Translations under genes and position numbers: made by a program
Origin: SMWD01 sp002729875
GTDB taxonomy: Bacteria; Pseudomonadota; Gammaproteobacteria; Steroidobacterales; GCA-2729495
Assembly: GCA_036010905.1 (NCBI GenBank)
Contig: DASCMH010000005.1
Location: forward strand, 62,001-126,000
Reading direction: 5' to 3'
DNA: 64,000 nt
In this document: in pieces, positions 9,405 through 18,440 of the stretch
Numbering within the stretch: the first letter of the stretch is position 1
How the letters are laid out: every line of letters begins with the position of its first letter
The notes under the pieces: model-generated
The model's database searches: none
What the model was told of the DNA's origin: nothing
Seen by the model: the letters and a program-made list of their open reading frames with translations, nothing else

Positions 9405-10349
9405 ATGCGCATCCTGAAACGAATCCTGATCGGCATTAGCATGGTCATCCTGGCCGCTTATCTCGGCCTGATCGCATATGCGTACTGGCCAACCGGATTA
9501 GAAGAAGTACCGGCTCGCAGCCTGGCAGGGCCGAACGACCAGTTCATCGCCGTCAATGGACTCGAATTGCGCTACCGGATCTTCGGCGAAGCCGTGCCGG
9601 GAAAACCAAGCCTGGTACTGATTCACGGGTTTGCAAACTCACTGCAATCATTCCGCAAGCTGGCGCCGCTTTTACAGGATCACTACCATGTCGTCACGTT
9701 AGACCTGCCCGGATTTGGCTTGTCGGCCAAACCAGTCGATTACACTTATACAAATGCAAATCAGGCCCGTACTGTCGGTGCTCTTATTCGCAAGCTTGGA
9801 CTTGAGAAAGTCATCATTGGCGGCCACTCCCTGGGCGGCGCCATTGCCGTACACATTGCAGTGAAAGAACCCGGTATCGCCGGTCTTGTGCTGATCAACC
9901 CGGGCATAATCACCACCGGCGTACCGGCTATCACGCAATACCTGCCATTTCCGTTTCAACGTCTGTCCGCCAAGCAATTTGGCGATCGTGCATTTCGCGA
10001 ACAATTCCTCAAGCTATCTTTCATCCGACCAGAGGTTGTCACTGATGAGGTCATGGACAGCCTGATGCTCGCCACCCGCAGTGAAGGCTTTCTCAGCGGA
10101 TCAACAGCGATGATGGGCTACTATGAGGGAGCGACCGAATACAAATTATTAAAGGATCTGCGCGTACCAACATTGATCCTGTGGGGCGCGCGAGACCGGA
10201 ATAAAACACCTGCGGAACTCGCCCAACTGCGCGCCGGAATACGGAACCATAGAGTTGTTGAGGTTGCCGATTCGGGGCACTACGTACATGAAGAAGGTGC
10301 CATCGAATCAGCCGATGGGCTCATCAGAAATCTTGATCTGTGGGAGTAG
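9405..10349 (+). CDS. Alpha/beta hydrolase, membrane-anchored
   Basis: A 314-residue alpha/beta-fold hydrolase with an N-terminal hydrophobic segment (about 8-28), probably a membrane anchor. Oxyanion region LVLIHGFANS is followed by the nucleophile elbow GHSLGGA with Ser142, acid Asp264 (WGARDRNK) and His292 (SGHYVHEE). The triad is complete. It resembles proteins annotated as epoxide hydrolase or meta-cleavage hydrolase, but the substrate cannot be inferred. The gene ends in TAG, showing that TAG serves as an ordinary stop in this genome. Confidence 0.85.
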   Translation: MRILKRILIGISMVILAAYLGLIAYAYWPTGLEEVPARSLAGPNDQFIAVNGLELRYRIFGEAVPGKPSLVLIHGFANSLQSFRKLAPLLQDHYHVVTLDLPGFGLSAKPVDYTYTNANQARTVGALIRKLGLEKVIIGGHSLGGAIAVHIAVKEPGIAGLVLINPGIITTGVPAITQYLPFPFQRLSAKQFGDRAFREQFLKLSFIRPEVVTDEVMDSLMLATRSEGFLSGSTAMMGYYEGATEYKLLKDLRVPTLILWGARDRNKTPAELAQLRAGIRNHRVVEVADSGHYVHEEGAIESADGLIRNLDLWE

Positions 10350-10394
10350 CTGGCAAGCATATTTTTCTGTTATTAAACTTGCCGACCATGGGCG

Positions 10395-11621
10395 TCAACT
10401 CTGTTCTTCGGCGGTGATTTCAACCGGATCGGGTATGTTAATAAACCAAAAGATAACACCTACCAGTATTAACAATGCAGCACCGCCAATCATCGGTACA
10501 TTAGGTGAGATCTTATAGATAAAACCACCGAGTGCCGGCCCAAAAACCATACCAAAGGCCGGAGCTGACGCCAGCCAACCAGCAACAGCGCCCTGCTCAT
10601 GAGGCCCTACAGCCAGGCTGGCCGCAGCACTCAGGCCTGGCGCCGCAAGCGCAAAAGCAAAACCCATCCCGGCAAAACAGAAGTACAAAGCGGCCAGACT
10701 GCTCGAATTTGCGAACAACATCAGCACAACTGCAAAAATAAAAAATGCTGTGCGCAGCAGAAACCTTGGCGTGAGTTTCCATACCTGCATTATACAAACC
10801 TGCACGACAAGCGTGACTATCGCCATGCTGAGCAGCGCAATACTCGCAACTTCTATAACATCGGCGCGCACCGTCACGCCAAACCGATCCTCAATATAAA
10901 ATGCGGTGATGACCTGTACTGCGGTAAAGACCATAAATATTACAAACCAACCGAGCAAATAAGGAAAAATGCGTCTGTCGAACACACTAACCTTTACCTT
11001 GTTATTCAGATCTACATGCCTGGCCGGTTCAGTCAGCTTGATAGTGCTGAGTACCGCCGCAATCAGAGCCAGGACAGATGCCGCATACATCGGTAAAACT
11101 GCACCGAGTTTGGCCAACAGGCCGCCGAGCGCCGGACCAATGATCGTGCCGATGCCGCCTGCAGAAGCAACCAGCGCCATACCAGCGGCACGATTCCTTG
11201 CCTCTGTGGTATCGGCAACATAAGCCGTTGCCGCCGGTGTAATCGCCGAAGCCAGCGTGCCATAAACGAGTCGCGAGGCAAGCAATAGAAGAAATAATGG
11301 CGTTGCTGCCAACAATGCCCACAAACCAATCTGTATGCTGAAAGCAAGCAACGAATAACCGACCGCATAACCGATAAGGCCGAGAATAAAAATACGCTTG
11401 CGCCCCTTTGTTTCGCTCGCACGTCCCCACAATGGAGAAAAAATAACAACAGCAATATTTGATGAGGAAATCAGGATACCGAACTGAGCCTCAGTCAATC
11501 CTATATCACGGGCCAGCGGGCCAAAGACAACATATAAAAGTGACTGGCCGATTCCATAAGTCACCAAACCGAATAATAAAATTGCTTTATCTTTAGACAT
11601 GGAAAGAATCGCCGCAATCAA
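10395..11621 (-). CDS. MFS transporter (TetA/drug:H+ antiporter type)
   Basis: A 408-residue protein with about 12 membrane segments in two halves. It has an MFS loop 2-3 motif (GRASETKGRKRIFILG) and a Gly/Pro-rich helix 5 (GGIGTIIGPALGGLLAKLG) typical of 12-TM drug antiporters. The end of the protein carries a second GPALGGF motif. It probably exports a small hydrophobic compound by proton antiport. The gene converges on the hydrolase gene and has no regulator next to it. Confidence 0.85.
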   Translation of the reverse strand: MIAAILSMSKDKAILLFGLVTYGIGQSLLYVVFGPLARDIGLTEAQFGILISSSNIAVVIFSPLWGRASETKGRKRIFILGLIGYAVGYSLLAFSIQIGLWALLAATPLFLLLLASRLVYGTLASAITPAATAYVADTTEARNRAAGMALVASAGGIGTIIGPALGGLLAKLGAVLPMYAASVLALIAAVLSTIKLTEPARHVDLNNKVKVSVFDRRIFPYLLGWFVIFMVFTAVQVITAFYIEDRFGVTVRADVIEVASIALLSMAIVTLVVQVCIMQVWKLTPRFLLRTAFFIFAVVLMLFANSSSLAALYFCFAGMGFAFALAAPGLSAAASLAVGPHEQGAVAGWLASAPAFGMVFGPALGGFIYKISPNVPMIGGAALLILVGVIFWFINIPDPVEITAEEQS

Positions 11622-12029
11622 TATACAAACGCCGCCTCATTCACGCCGACAAATGAGATCAGCAATCCGGAGATCAGATGAGACGCAGCACCTGCTGGTC
11701 GGTCGTGCAAGGAGCAGGGATAATATGAGCCGGAACCGGTAAATGCAATGCAGATGACGCACCGACAGTCAGATGCAAGCAGCATTGCGGATATTCAACA
11801 GCCTGTCACCGTAAGGTATAACCTCCACCCACTGCTTAGCCGCATACCTGGATTTGAGGTCATGCCAGATATCAGTAGTGAGAAGATCAATCTGATATGC
11901 AAGGATTAGTTTGCGTAAATCTCCAGGCAGGCCAGGAAATTTAGCGGACAGGCCAGGAAATGCATCATTTATACCGACGTAAAAAAGCTCCCGAGTCACA
12001 TCAGGCCGTCACCCATAGGCAGCACAGGG
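11622..12029. other. Region between MFS start and aceA stop, with a possible gene remnant
   Basis: These 408 bases contain only one frame with any family resemblance (see the entry at 11769-11999). An 11-base repeat, GGCCAGGAAAT, occurs twice about 20 bases apart near 11930-11960 and falls inside that frame. No terminator hairpin for aceA was seen. Confidence 0.4.
11769..11999 (-). pseudogene. Possible remnant of a carboxymuconolactone-decarboxylase-like gene
   Basis: A 76-codon frame with the segment TDIWHDLKSRYAAKQWVEVI resembles the C-terminal part of CMD-family proteins, where W..L...Y...QL.E.. precedes a short helix. The preceding FPGL sequence is duplicated, and no CMD active-site CxxxH segment is present. 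If the resemblance is real, this is a decayed fragment rather than a working gene. It lies just downstream of aceA on the same strand. The evidence is weak. Confidence 0.25.
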
Positions 12030-13325
12030 TCAAGAAGCGATTGCCTTGCCCCCAAACTGGTCAGCCTCGGTGCTGCCGGACATTGCCGTAGTGGTTGCAT
12101 CACGTGAAATAACCGTTTGCACGGCATCAAAATAACTCGTGCCGACAAATGCCTGATGCTTCGCTGCGCGGAACCCATGCACTTCACTGCCGAACTCACG
12201 TTCCTGCATTTGGGAATAAGCAAACATTCCATCAGCTTCATAGGCTCGCGCCAACTCAAACATACTGAGATTCAGTGCATGCCAGCCGGCCAGCGTGATG
12301 AACTGATACTTGTAGCCCATGGCGCCGAGTTCTTCACGAAACTTGCGCAGTGTCTTCTCATCCAGATTTGCCTGCCAGTTGAATGACGGTGAACAGTTGT
12401 AACAGAGCAATTTACCGGGGAACTGGTTATGAATTGCATCAGCGAATCGTTTTGCCTCGTCCAGATTCGGCTTCGCCGTCTCACACCACAACAGATCAGC
12501 ATAAGGTGCATACGACAAACCACGATCAATCGCCTGATCTATCCCGGCATTGACGTAATGAAATCCATCCGCTGACTGCTCTCCCGTCAAAAACTTTGCA
12601 TCGCATTCATCATATGCCGCTTGCAATAAAGTTGCAGCATTTGCATCTGTACGCGCAATAACAACTGTGGGAACTCCCATAACATCTGCAGCCAGTCTTG
12701 CCGAGATTAATTTATTTATCGCCTCCTGCGTCGGGACCAGAACCTTACCGCCCATATGCCCGCATTTTTTAGCTGACGACAATTGATCTTCGAAATGCAC
12801 AGCTGCTGCACCCGCCTGAATCATGTGCTTGGTCAATTCGAAGGCATTGAGATTGCCACCGAAACCGGCCTCGGCATCAGCAATAATCGGCGCCATCCAG
12901 TCAATCGAATCATCACCCTGCAAATGGTGAATCTGATCAGTTCTCAATAATGCATTATTGATACGCTCGACCATCTTTGGCACAGAATCAACCGGATACA
13001 GGCTTTGGTCAGGGTACATCTCGCCCGCTGAGTTGCCATCACCGGCTACTTGCCAACCCGAACAATAGATAGCCTTGAGCCCAACCTGAACTTCCTGTAT
13101 CGCCTGATTACCGGTAACTGCACCTAGTGCGGAAACGATTCCATCCTCATGTAACAGGCGCCATAATTTCTCCGCCCCCAGTCGGGCAAGACTGTATTCG
13201 ATATGCACCGAACCACGCAGGTTGGCAACATCTTCCGCCTCGTAGGTTCTCTTGATGCCACTCCAGCGCGAGTTGTTTTTCCATTCGTGTTTTATTCTTT
13301 CTATTTCAAGTTTACTGCTCATCAT
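12030..13325 (-). CDS. aceA: Isocitrate lyase
   Basis: Splits isocitrate to glyoxylate and succinate, the first step of the glyoxylate bypass in the cytoplasm. About 431 residues, matching the E. coli-type enzyme. The catalytic loop KKCGHMGGKVLVP (Cys near 188) is intact, as are the opening RGSVHIEYSLARLGAEKLW and the conserved WCETAKPNLDEA and NCSPSFNW segments. It follows aceB by about 7 bases. GAGG overlapping the aceB stop codon serves as ribosome site, placing the start at ATG 13325 (or 13322). It is therefore the second gene of an aceBA operon and should share the repeat-bearing promoter upstream of aceB. Confidence 0.97.
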   Translation of the reverse strand: MMSSKLEIERIKHEWKNNSRWSGIKRTYEAEDVANLRGSVHIEYSLARLGAEKLWRLLHEDGIVSALGAVTGNQAIQEVQVGLKAIYCSGWQVAGDGNSAGEMYPDQSLYPVDSVPKMVERINNALLRTDQIHHLQGDDSIDWMAPIIADAEAGFGGNLNAFELTKHMIQAGAAAVHFEDQLSSAKKCGHMGGKVLVPTQEAINKLISARLAADVMGVPTVVIARTDANAATLLQAAYDECDAKFLTGEQSADGFHYVNAGIDQAIDRGLSYAPYADLLWCETAKPNLDEAKRFADAIHNQFPGKLLCYNCSPSFNWQANLDEKTLRKFREELGAMGYKYQFITLAGWHALNLSMFELARAYEADGMFAYSQMQEREFGSEVHGFRAAKHQAFVGTSYFDAVQTVISRDATTTAMSGSTEADQFGGKAIAS

Positions 13326-13332
13326 CAATACC

Positions 13333-14940
13333 TCACGCTAGTGCTTCATAGGCCGGTAATGTTAAGAATTCATCAAATTCATGTTTTTTTATCATGCCGC
13401 CAAAAAGCTTTGCGGCATTGTGGAAACTTTGCGCATCGAACCTTTCCGAACCAAGCTGGCCCTCAATGTTCTTCAATTCTTCATCCAGCAATCGATCAAA
13501 GTGGGCCGCCACATCCAATCCCTCGATCGTCTGTGCGTTGTGCTGAATCCATTGCCAGATCTGGCTGCGACAAATTTCAGCGGTTGCCGCATCCTCCATC
13601 AGGTTATATAGCGGCACGCAACCCTGCCCACGCATCCAGGCCTCAACATACTGAACACCAACACGAATATTCTCGCGTAAGCCGGCCTCGGTGATCGCCC
13701 CACCGGGGACCTGCAGCAAATCCTCAGCAGTGACCTCAACATCATCACGACTGATATCAAGCTGATTAGGACCGGCCATCTCGGAGTCAAAGGCCGTGAT
13801 TGCAATCGATGCCAATCCCGGATGTGCGATCCACGTACCGTCGTGACCAGCATTTGCCTCGCGCTCCTTGTCTTCACGTACCTTGCTCATCGCTATAGCA
13901 TTGGCCCGATCATCATTCTTGATTGGAATCTGCGCCGCCATGCCGCCCATTGCATGCGCGCCACGCCGATGACATGTTTTGATTAACAGTTGCACATATG
14001 ACTTGAGGAAATGCCTGTCCATCGTCACAGAACTGCGATCCGGCAGGACAAAATCGGGACATTGACGAAATTTCTTTATGAAGCTGAAAATATAATCCCA
14101 ACGACCGCAGTTCAGTCCGGCTGAATGTTGTCGCAGTTCATACAAAATCTCATCCATTTCAAAAGCTGCCAGAATTGTCTCGATTAATACCGTGGCCTTG
14201 ATCGTACCGACAGGGATACCGAGAGCCTCCTGGGCGGCGATGAATACATCGTTCCAGAGCCTCGCTTCGAGGTGACTTTCAAGTTTCGGCAGGTAGAAAT
14301 AAGGGCCGCTACCACTCGCTCTGAGTTGCTCATGATTGTTTGCCAGGTATAGCGCAAAATCGAACAAGGATGCCGACACCCGCTCGCCATCGATCAGGCA
14401 GTGCTTCTCATCGAGATGCCAGCCCCGCGGACGAACCATCAGGGTCGCTGTTTCATCGTTGAGGCGATAAACCTTGCCATTCTCAGGATTCTCGAAACTG
14501 ATGCTGCGATTTACGGCATCACGCAGATTGACCTGCCCGAGCACGATATTGGCCCAGGTTGGTGAACACGAATCCTCGAAATCAGCCATGAATGCTTTCG
14601 CCGGTGAGTTCAGCGCATTGATAACCATTTTGCGCTCGACCGGCCCGGTAATTTCGACACGTCGGTCGACAAGGTCGTGCGGGATCGCGGCAATGCGCCA
14701 GTCACCGCTGCGTACCAACGCAGTTGCCGGCAGGAATGCCGGCCTTACGCCTTTATCAAGTTCAAGCTGACGGGTCGATCGCGCCGCGAGCAATTCAAGC
14801 CGGCGAGGGTTAAAACGCTGATGCAGTTCCACCACTAGCGCCAGGGCATCCGGATTCAGAATCTCGTCAGCAGGCGGCGGTATTTCACAACCGAATTCAA
14901 TGCATGGCTGTTGCTCAGCCAATCTAATTTTTCTTTGCAT
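13333..14940 (-). CDS. aceB: Malate synthase A
   Basis: Condenses glyoxylate with acetyl-CoA to malate, the second bypass step. At 535 residues it matches the E. coli AceB length. Family segments seen are FMADFEDSCSPTW, the catalytic MVRPRGWHLDEKH, and GMAAQIPIKND with the late DGTWIAHPGL. It is the first gene of the operon with aceA. The ATG at 14940 lacks a good Shine-Dalgarno sequence. The divergent regulator and tandem repeats upstream suggest control by carbon source (acetate, fatty acids, C2 units). Confidence 0.96.
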   Translation of the reverse strand: MQRKIRLAEQQPCIEFGCEIPPPADEILNPDALALVVELHQRFNPRRLELLAARSTRQLELDKGVRPAFLPATALVRSGDWRIAAIPHDLVDRRVEITGPVERKMVINALNSPAKAFMADFEDSCSPTWANIVLGQVNLRDAVNRSISFENPENGKVYRLNDETATLMVRPRGWHLDEKHCLIDGERVSASLFDFALYLANNHEQLRASGSGPYFYLPKLESHLEARLWNDVFIAAQEALGIPVGTIKATVLIETILAAFEMDEILYELRQHSAGLNCGRWDYIFSFIKKFRQCPDFVLPDRSSVTMDRHFLKSYVQLLIKTCHRRGAHAMGGMAAQIPIKNDDRANAIAMSKVREDKEREANAGHDGTWIAHPGLASIAITAFDSEMAGPNQLDISRDDVEVTAEDLLQVPGGAITEAGLRENIRVGVQYVEAWMRGQGCVPLYNLMEDAATAEICRSQIWQWIQHNAQTIEGLDVAAHFDRLLDEELKNIEGQLGSERFDAQSFHNAAKLFGGMIKKHEFDEFLTLPAYEALA

Positions 14941-14974
14941 CAGAGGAGCTTACCCAGAAACCACAGGATGGTTG

Positions 14975-15001
14975 TTGACGATGTTCACAAAAGCATATAA
15001 T
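14975..15001 (+). promoter_or_regulatory. Putative promoter of the XRE-family regulator
   Basis: TTGACG (14975-14980) and consensus TATAAT (14996-15001) are separated by 15 bp on the plus strand. Transcription would start near 15008, before the three tandem repeats, giving a roughly 50-base leader. The -10 overlaps the -10 of the opposing aceBA promoter, so the two promoters probably exclude each other. The spacer is short, so it may be weak. Confidence 0.5.
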
Positions 15002-15023
15002 CAATTACTGAAAAATTTCACAA
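14995..15023 (-). promoter_or_regulatory. Putative aceBA promoter, -35 inside the first tandem repeat
   Basis: Read on the minus strand, TTGTGA (15023-15018) is followed by exactly 17 bp and then TTATAT (15000-14995), about 55 bases before the aceB start. The -35 lies within the first copy of the 14-bp repeat, so a protein bound there would block or replace RNA polymerase contact. A partial further copy, TTCACAA (14984-14990), lies near the expected transcription start. Confidence 0.6.
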
Positions 15024-15054
15024 TGAAAATTTCACAATGTAAATTTCACAATTA
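15013..15054. repeat. Three tandem 14-bp repeats, likely regulator operator
   Basis: The 12-base unit AAATTTCACAAT occurs at 15013-15024, 15027-15038 and 15041-15052, a strict 14-bp period, ending six bases before the regulator ATG. The unit resembles the TTTGCAAA core reported for the RamB/PrpR regulators, the relatives of the adjacent gene product. Position between divergent genes and overlap with the aceBA -35 suggest an autoregulatory operator. Confidence 0.7.
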
Positions 15055-15057
15055 TTT

Positions 15058-16626
15058 ATGTCCAACCTGATCCGTAAAAGCCATTTCCTGGGAACGAAGT
15101 TCCGCAACTTGCGCAAGCGTAATGGACTGACACTGCAGGATGTCACTTCACGCTGCATCCAGATCAATGCCGATGTCGCACCGTCGGTGCCATACCTGAG
15201 CATGATTGAGACAGGCAAAAGAACCCCTTCTGAAGACGTACTCGACCTGCTTGCAACCGTATTTCAGAAGAGTCCGCGCTGGTTTCTTGATGAAAATGCT
15301 GATCTGAAAACATTGCGCACTGAGACGCGACGCGGCGCTCAATCACGAATACCCCTTGAGCCCGGCTTCCTGTTTTCACGCAACCTGCTGGAGACAGCTA
15401 TCCCGGAACTTTTATCACAGACCGGCACAAGCGGGCGGCAATTCGCTCACCTGATGATCAGGTCTTTGCAGGAATCACTGCAAAATGAATTTCCTGATCT
15501 GGAGCGATCTGCCGAAGATATTGGCGGTCGCCGCTTCCCACTGACCGTAAACGACCTGCTTGACCTGACCAAGCAACATGGATTGAAAATCCGCTGGTTT
15601 GAACACGACTCGATACGTGTTAATGCAAATGATCAAAAATTTGCCACGATGGTACGCTCGTTCTTTGAAGCACCAGCAAAGATCTACATAAATCAACGCC
15701 TGAAAAATGATCCCGCCCGTTTGAAATATGAACTGGCCACGCATCTCGGCCACAAAATTTTGCATGACGGCGATGGCCTTCGCTCGGTACATGCAACTGG
15801 CGGTCAACTGGGTGGCTCACCTGAAACCGGTGCATATATTACTGATGTGATGCAATCAACAGATGTACTGTGTGCGTGGCGTGATTTTGAATGTGGTTTC
15901 TTTGCCGAGGCTTTGTTATGCCCCAAACAACCGTTCCGACGCTTTCTGATGCGCGAACATCATCGCATCGAAGCACGTCACAAGGTCGAACTAACCCCCG
16001 CCGTCATGATGCGCAGGATGACCGCGACATCCAACTACCGTCACTGGCACTACTTTGATGCCTACCCGCCAGGTCACCTGCGTTCCGTCTATCGAGGCAA
16101 CGGTATCCCACTGCCGTGGGGTAACATGTCGATGGCCTCCGACCCGTGTCCGCGCTGGGCTGTCTTTTTCATGCTCAATCAACCACAGGCACGCAAACCA
16201 AGTTCCCAGATTTCCATATTACAAAATGAAGATCGTTCACTACTTTACTGTTGCCACTCATTTCGTACCAAGGATTCGGCTGGCAATACTCATGTTCTGT
16301 CGGTTGGCATCGATCTGGCTCCAGCCCTCGAATCACAGGGCTTTGATACCATCGATCTGATTGGAGATATTGCCGAGCGCTGCCGGCAAAGCGGCGGGCA
16401 GGCGCTGCCCACTGTGGCGACAAAGCGCGCTATCCGCAGCACCGGCCGGGTACTGAATATTGACTGGGTAACAGATGCCATCGAGAAACCGGCCAGCATC
16501 ATCTGCCCACGCAGTGCCGCATGTCCACGGCCGAAGCAATGCGCCGATCTGCCCTCGGCAACCCGAGCAACCGAGATTGGCCTGATTCGCGACAAAATTA
16601 TCAACGACTGTAAAACGCAGGAGTAA
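15058..16626 (+). CDS. Large XRE-family regulator of the RamB/ScfR (short-chain fatty acid) type
   Basis: A 522-residue cytoplasmic regulator. An XRE helix-turn-helix (about 8-75: GTKFRNLRKRNGLTLQDV to YLSMIETGKRTPSEDVL) is followed by an IrrE/DUF955-like domain and a C-terminal DUF2083-like domain ending in a Cys cluster (CPRSAACPRPKQC). The usual HExxH of DUF955 is replaced by HLGHKILH, so peptidase activity is unlikely. This architecture is shared by RamB, PrpR and ScfR, which sense acyl-CoA or acetate status and control aceA/aceB or propionate genes. Divergent placement next to aceBA supports that role here. The ATG has no Shine-Dalgarno, and an in-frame stop lies just upstream. The stop faces the next gene at five bases. 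Confidence 0.88.
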   Translation: MSNLIRKSHFLGTKFRNLRKRNGLTLQDVTSRCIQINADVAPSVPYLSMIETGKRTPSEDVLDLLATVFQKSPRWFLDENADLKTLRTETRRGAQSRIPLEPGFLFSRNLLETAIPELLSQTGTSGRQFAHLMIRSLQESLQNEFPDLERSAEDIGGRRFPLTVNDLLDLTKQHGLKIRWFEHDSIRVNANDQKFATMVRSFFEAPAKIYINQRLKNDPARLKYELATHLGHKILHDGDGLRSVHATGGQLGGSPETGAYITDVMQSTDVLCAWRDFECGFFAEALLCPKQPFRRFLMREHHRIEARHKVELTPAVMMRRMTATSNYRHWHYFDAYPPGHLRSVYRGNGIPLPWGNMSMASDPCPRWAVFFMLNQPQARKPSSQISILQNEDRSLLYCCHSFRTKDSAGNTHVLSVGIDLAPALESQGFDTIDLIGDIAERCRQSGGQALPTVATKRAIRSTGRVLNIDWVTDAIEKPASIICPRSAACPRPKQCADLPSATRATEIGLIRDKIINDCKTQE

Positions 16627-16631
16627 CAAAG

Positions 16632-17603
16632 TCACCCGTACAAGGCTGCAGCATCAACGAGTTGCTCACCAACCATCTTGCGCAGGCTGGCCGGTGCCAG
16701 TACTTCAACATCGGCACCGTACTTTAATATATCCATAACCAGCTCACGTGGATCGCTGTATGGCACTGTCAACAAATATGCGCCGTCGAGCTCAAAATGC
16801 CCTTCCTGTGCAGAATGCCAGGTTTCTCGTGACACCCAGCGAGCCCTGAGCGGAGAAAAACGCAACACAGCCGACTGAGTTTTCTTTCCGGAGAAAATAC
16901 CGAATCCGGCCCCAAGGGTTTCGTCAAGTGTTTTATCACTAATCTCTCGAGCACGCCTGGGCAACACCGTTGCATCGTTGATGACATCAACAGAAAATGT
17001 GCGTAGCCCCTTGCGCACATGGCACCACGCATCGAGGTACCAGTTATCGCGATAATAAACCAGGCGCTGCGGAGATATCTGTCGCTCCAGGTCCTCATCG
17101 CGCGAACGCCGATAATGACGAATAGCAAGGCGACTCCGCGATAACAAGGCCGATGAAATAGCCTGAAAGGTAGCGCCTTCTACGGGCCTGACACCAATCT
17201 GCAAAATTCTGATGCGCCGATTGACTTCATCGGCCGAAAAATCACCACTTTCAAGCGTCTTTCTAATCAGTTGCCTGAGCGGTCGAAGCTGAGGACCGAG
17301 TAATCCGGGTTGCAGCTTTTCAAGCAGGTGCTCCATCGTCAGCAGGGCATGAATTTCCTCAGAACTAAACCACAGACCCGGAAGCTGAAAAAGGTGTGCA
17401 GTTGCCGCATTGCTGTCAAGTTGATAACCACCGAGATCCCGGTTCCAGACAATCGGCATCTGCATCCGATCGCGCAGGTATTCAAGGTCCCTCTTGAAAG
17501 TTGCCCGGGATACCTCGAGCGCCTCGATGAATGCATCGCGCGGCACACTCCGGCGCTGCGTCAACAGTCGCTGGATCTTGTAGAATCGTTCTGTTCGGTC
17601 CAC
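16632..17603 (-). CDS. YafY-like HTH/WYL-domain transcriptional regulator
   Basis: A 323-residue regulator. The N-terminal DeoR-type winged helix (1-60) has the recognition helix SRATFKRDLEYLRDRM, and the central and C-terminal part is a WYL domain. The WYL core reads RLVYYRDNWYLDAWCHVRKGLRTF and is followed by the WCX extension. WYL domains bind ligands, often nucleotides or nucleic acids. There is no obvious target gene; its neighbour on the upstream side is a membrane protein. It converges on the XRE regulator gene with stops five bases apart. Confidence 0.88.
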   Translation of the reverse strand: MDRTERFYKIQRLLTQRRSVPRDAFIEALEVSRATFKRDLEYLRDRMQMPIVWNRDLGGYQLDSNAATAHLFQLPGLWFSSEEIHALLTMEHLLEKLQPGLLGPQLRPLRQLIRKTLESGDFSADEVNRRIRILQIGVRPVEGATFQAISSALLSRSRLAIRHYRRSRDEDLERQISPQRLVYYRDNWYLDAWCHVRKGLRTFSVDVINDATVLPRRAREISDKTLDETLGAGFGIFSGKKTQSAVLRFSPLRARWVSRETWHSAQEGHFELDGAYLLTVPYSDPRELVMDILKYGADVEVLAPASLRKMVGEQLVDAAALYG

Positions 17604-17821
17604 GGTTCCTGACTCAACGTAATTATTACTCGGGTCAGAGGAATTATCCCCATTTTTCGGCAGCCCAAAGCTTTACTGACAAGTAATTGCCACGCCGCAT
17701 GAGCCGATAGGCGGTCAAATGGCTTTACTCTCGCTTATTATTTTTCCATTGCCCCAAAATATAGCACCTTCAACTCTATAACGGCTATCATCTACCGGCA
17801 ACACTAAATGGTGATTCATTT

Positions 17822-18397
17822 ATGCGCTGGTACAATAACCTTGTCGTTCGAACCTCTCAGTCAGCATGGCTGTTTATCAATTCATTTGTCTTCGCCTTCG
17901 GCTCGCTGGCATTCGTGTTCATGAATATCAACACACCATTCGAGGCGACAGTCGGCACACAGATGTTCGACTTTCAAAACGACCTGACAGTCGAGCAGAT
18001 ATTTGTTCAGCTCACGAACTATGACGAGTCGGCCAGGGCTTTGTATCACGCTTTTCTGTTCATCGACTTCTATTTTCCGTTCTTTGCCGGGTTGGTCATG
18101 GCCGCTGCCGGTGCTTATGCATGGCGTCACTTATCATCAAAGCATTATGAGGCAATCTACTCACGGAATTTGTTTATTGTCTTTCTGATTCCAACATTAT
18201 TTGATTGGGGAGAAAATATATTCGCACTGTCGGTTGTCAACGCCTGGCCCGCTGAACTCGGCTGGGCAGCGACCGGCCTCGTATTGTGCAAACAAGTGAA
18301 GCTGGCCAGCATGGTCTTTCTCCAGGCAGTGGTCTTTCTGTCGCTAGCGCTCGCACTGGTCAAGTGGCTCGGGGTCAAAACAGGCCTGGTCAAATAG
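17822..18397 (+). CDS. Conserved-looking membrane protein of unknown function
   Basis: A 191-residue protein with four likely membrane helices: about 15-38 (WLFINSFVFAFGSLAFVFM), 70-97, 115-135 (NLFIVFLIPTLFDWGENIF) and 160-185. The loop between helices 1 and 2 is polar and carries FDFQNDLTVEQ. I do not recognise the family. GGTGA lies nine bases before the ATG. The gene converges on the propeller-protein gene and has no operon partner. Confidence 0.65.
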   Translation: MRWYNNLVVRTSQSAWLFINSFVFAFGSLAFVFMNINTPFEATVGTQMFDFQNDLTVEQIFVQLTNYDESARALYHAFLFIDFYFPFFAGLVMAAAGAYAWRHLSSKHYEAIYSRNLFIVFLIPTLFDWGENIFALSVVNAWPAELGWAATGLVLCKQVKLASMVFLQAVVFLSLALALVKWLGVKTGLVK

Positions 18398-18440
18398 CTC
18401 CGATCGACAACAAAGACCGCCCCTTGTTCCTTGCAGAATC

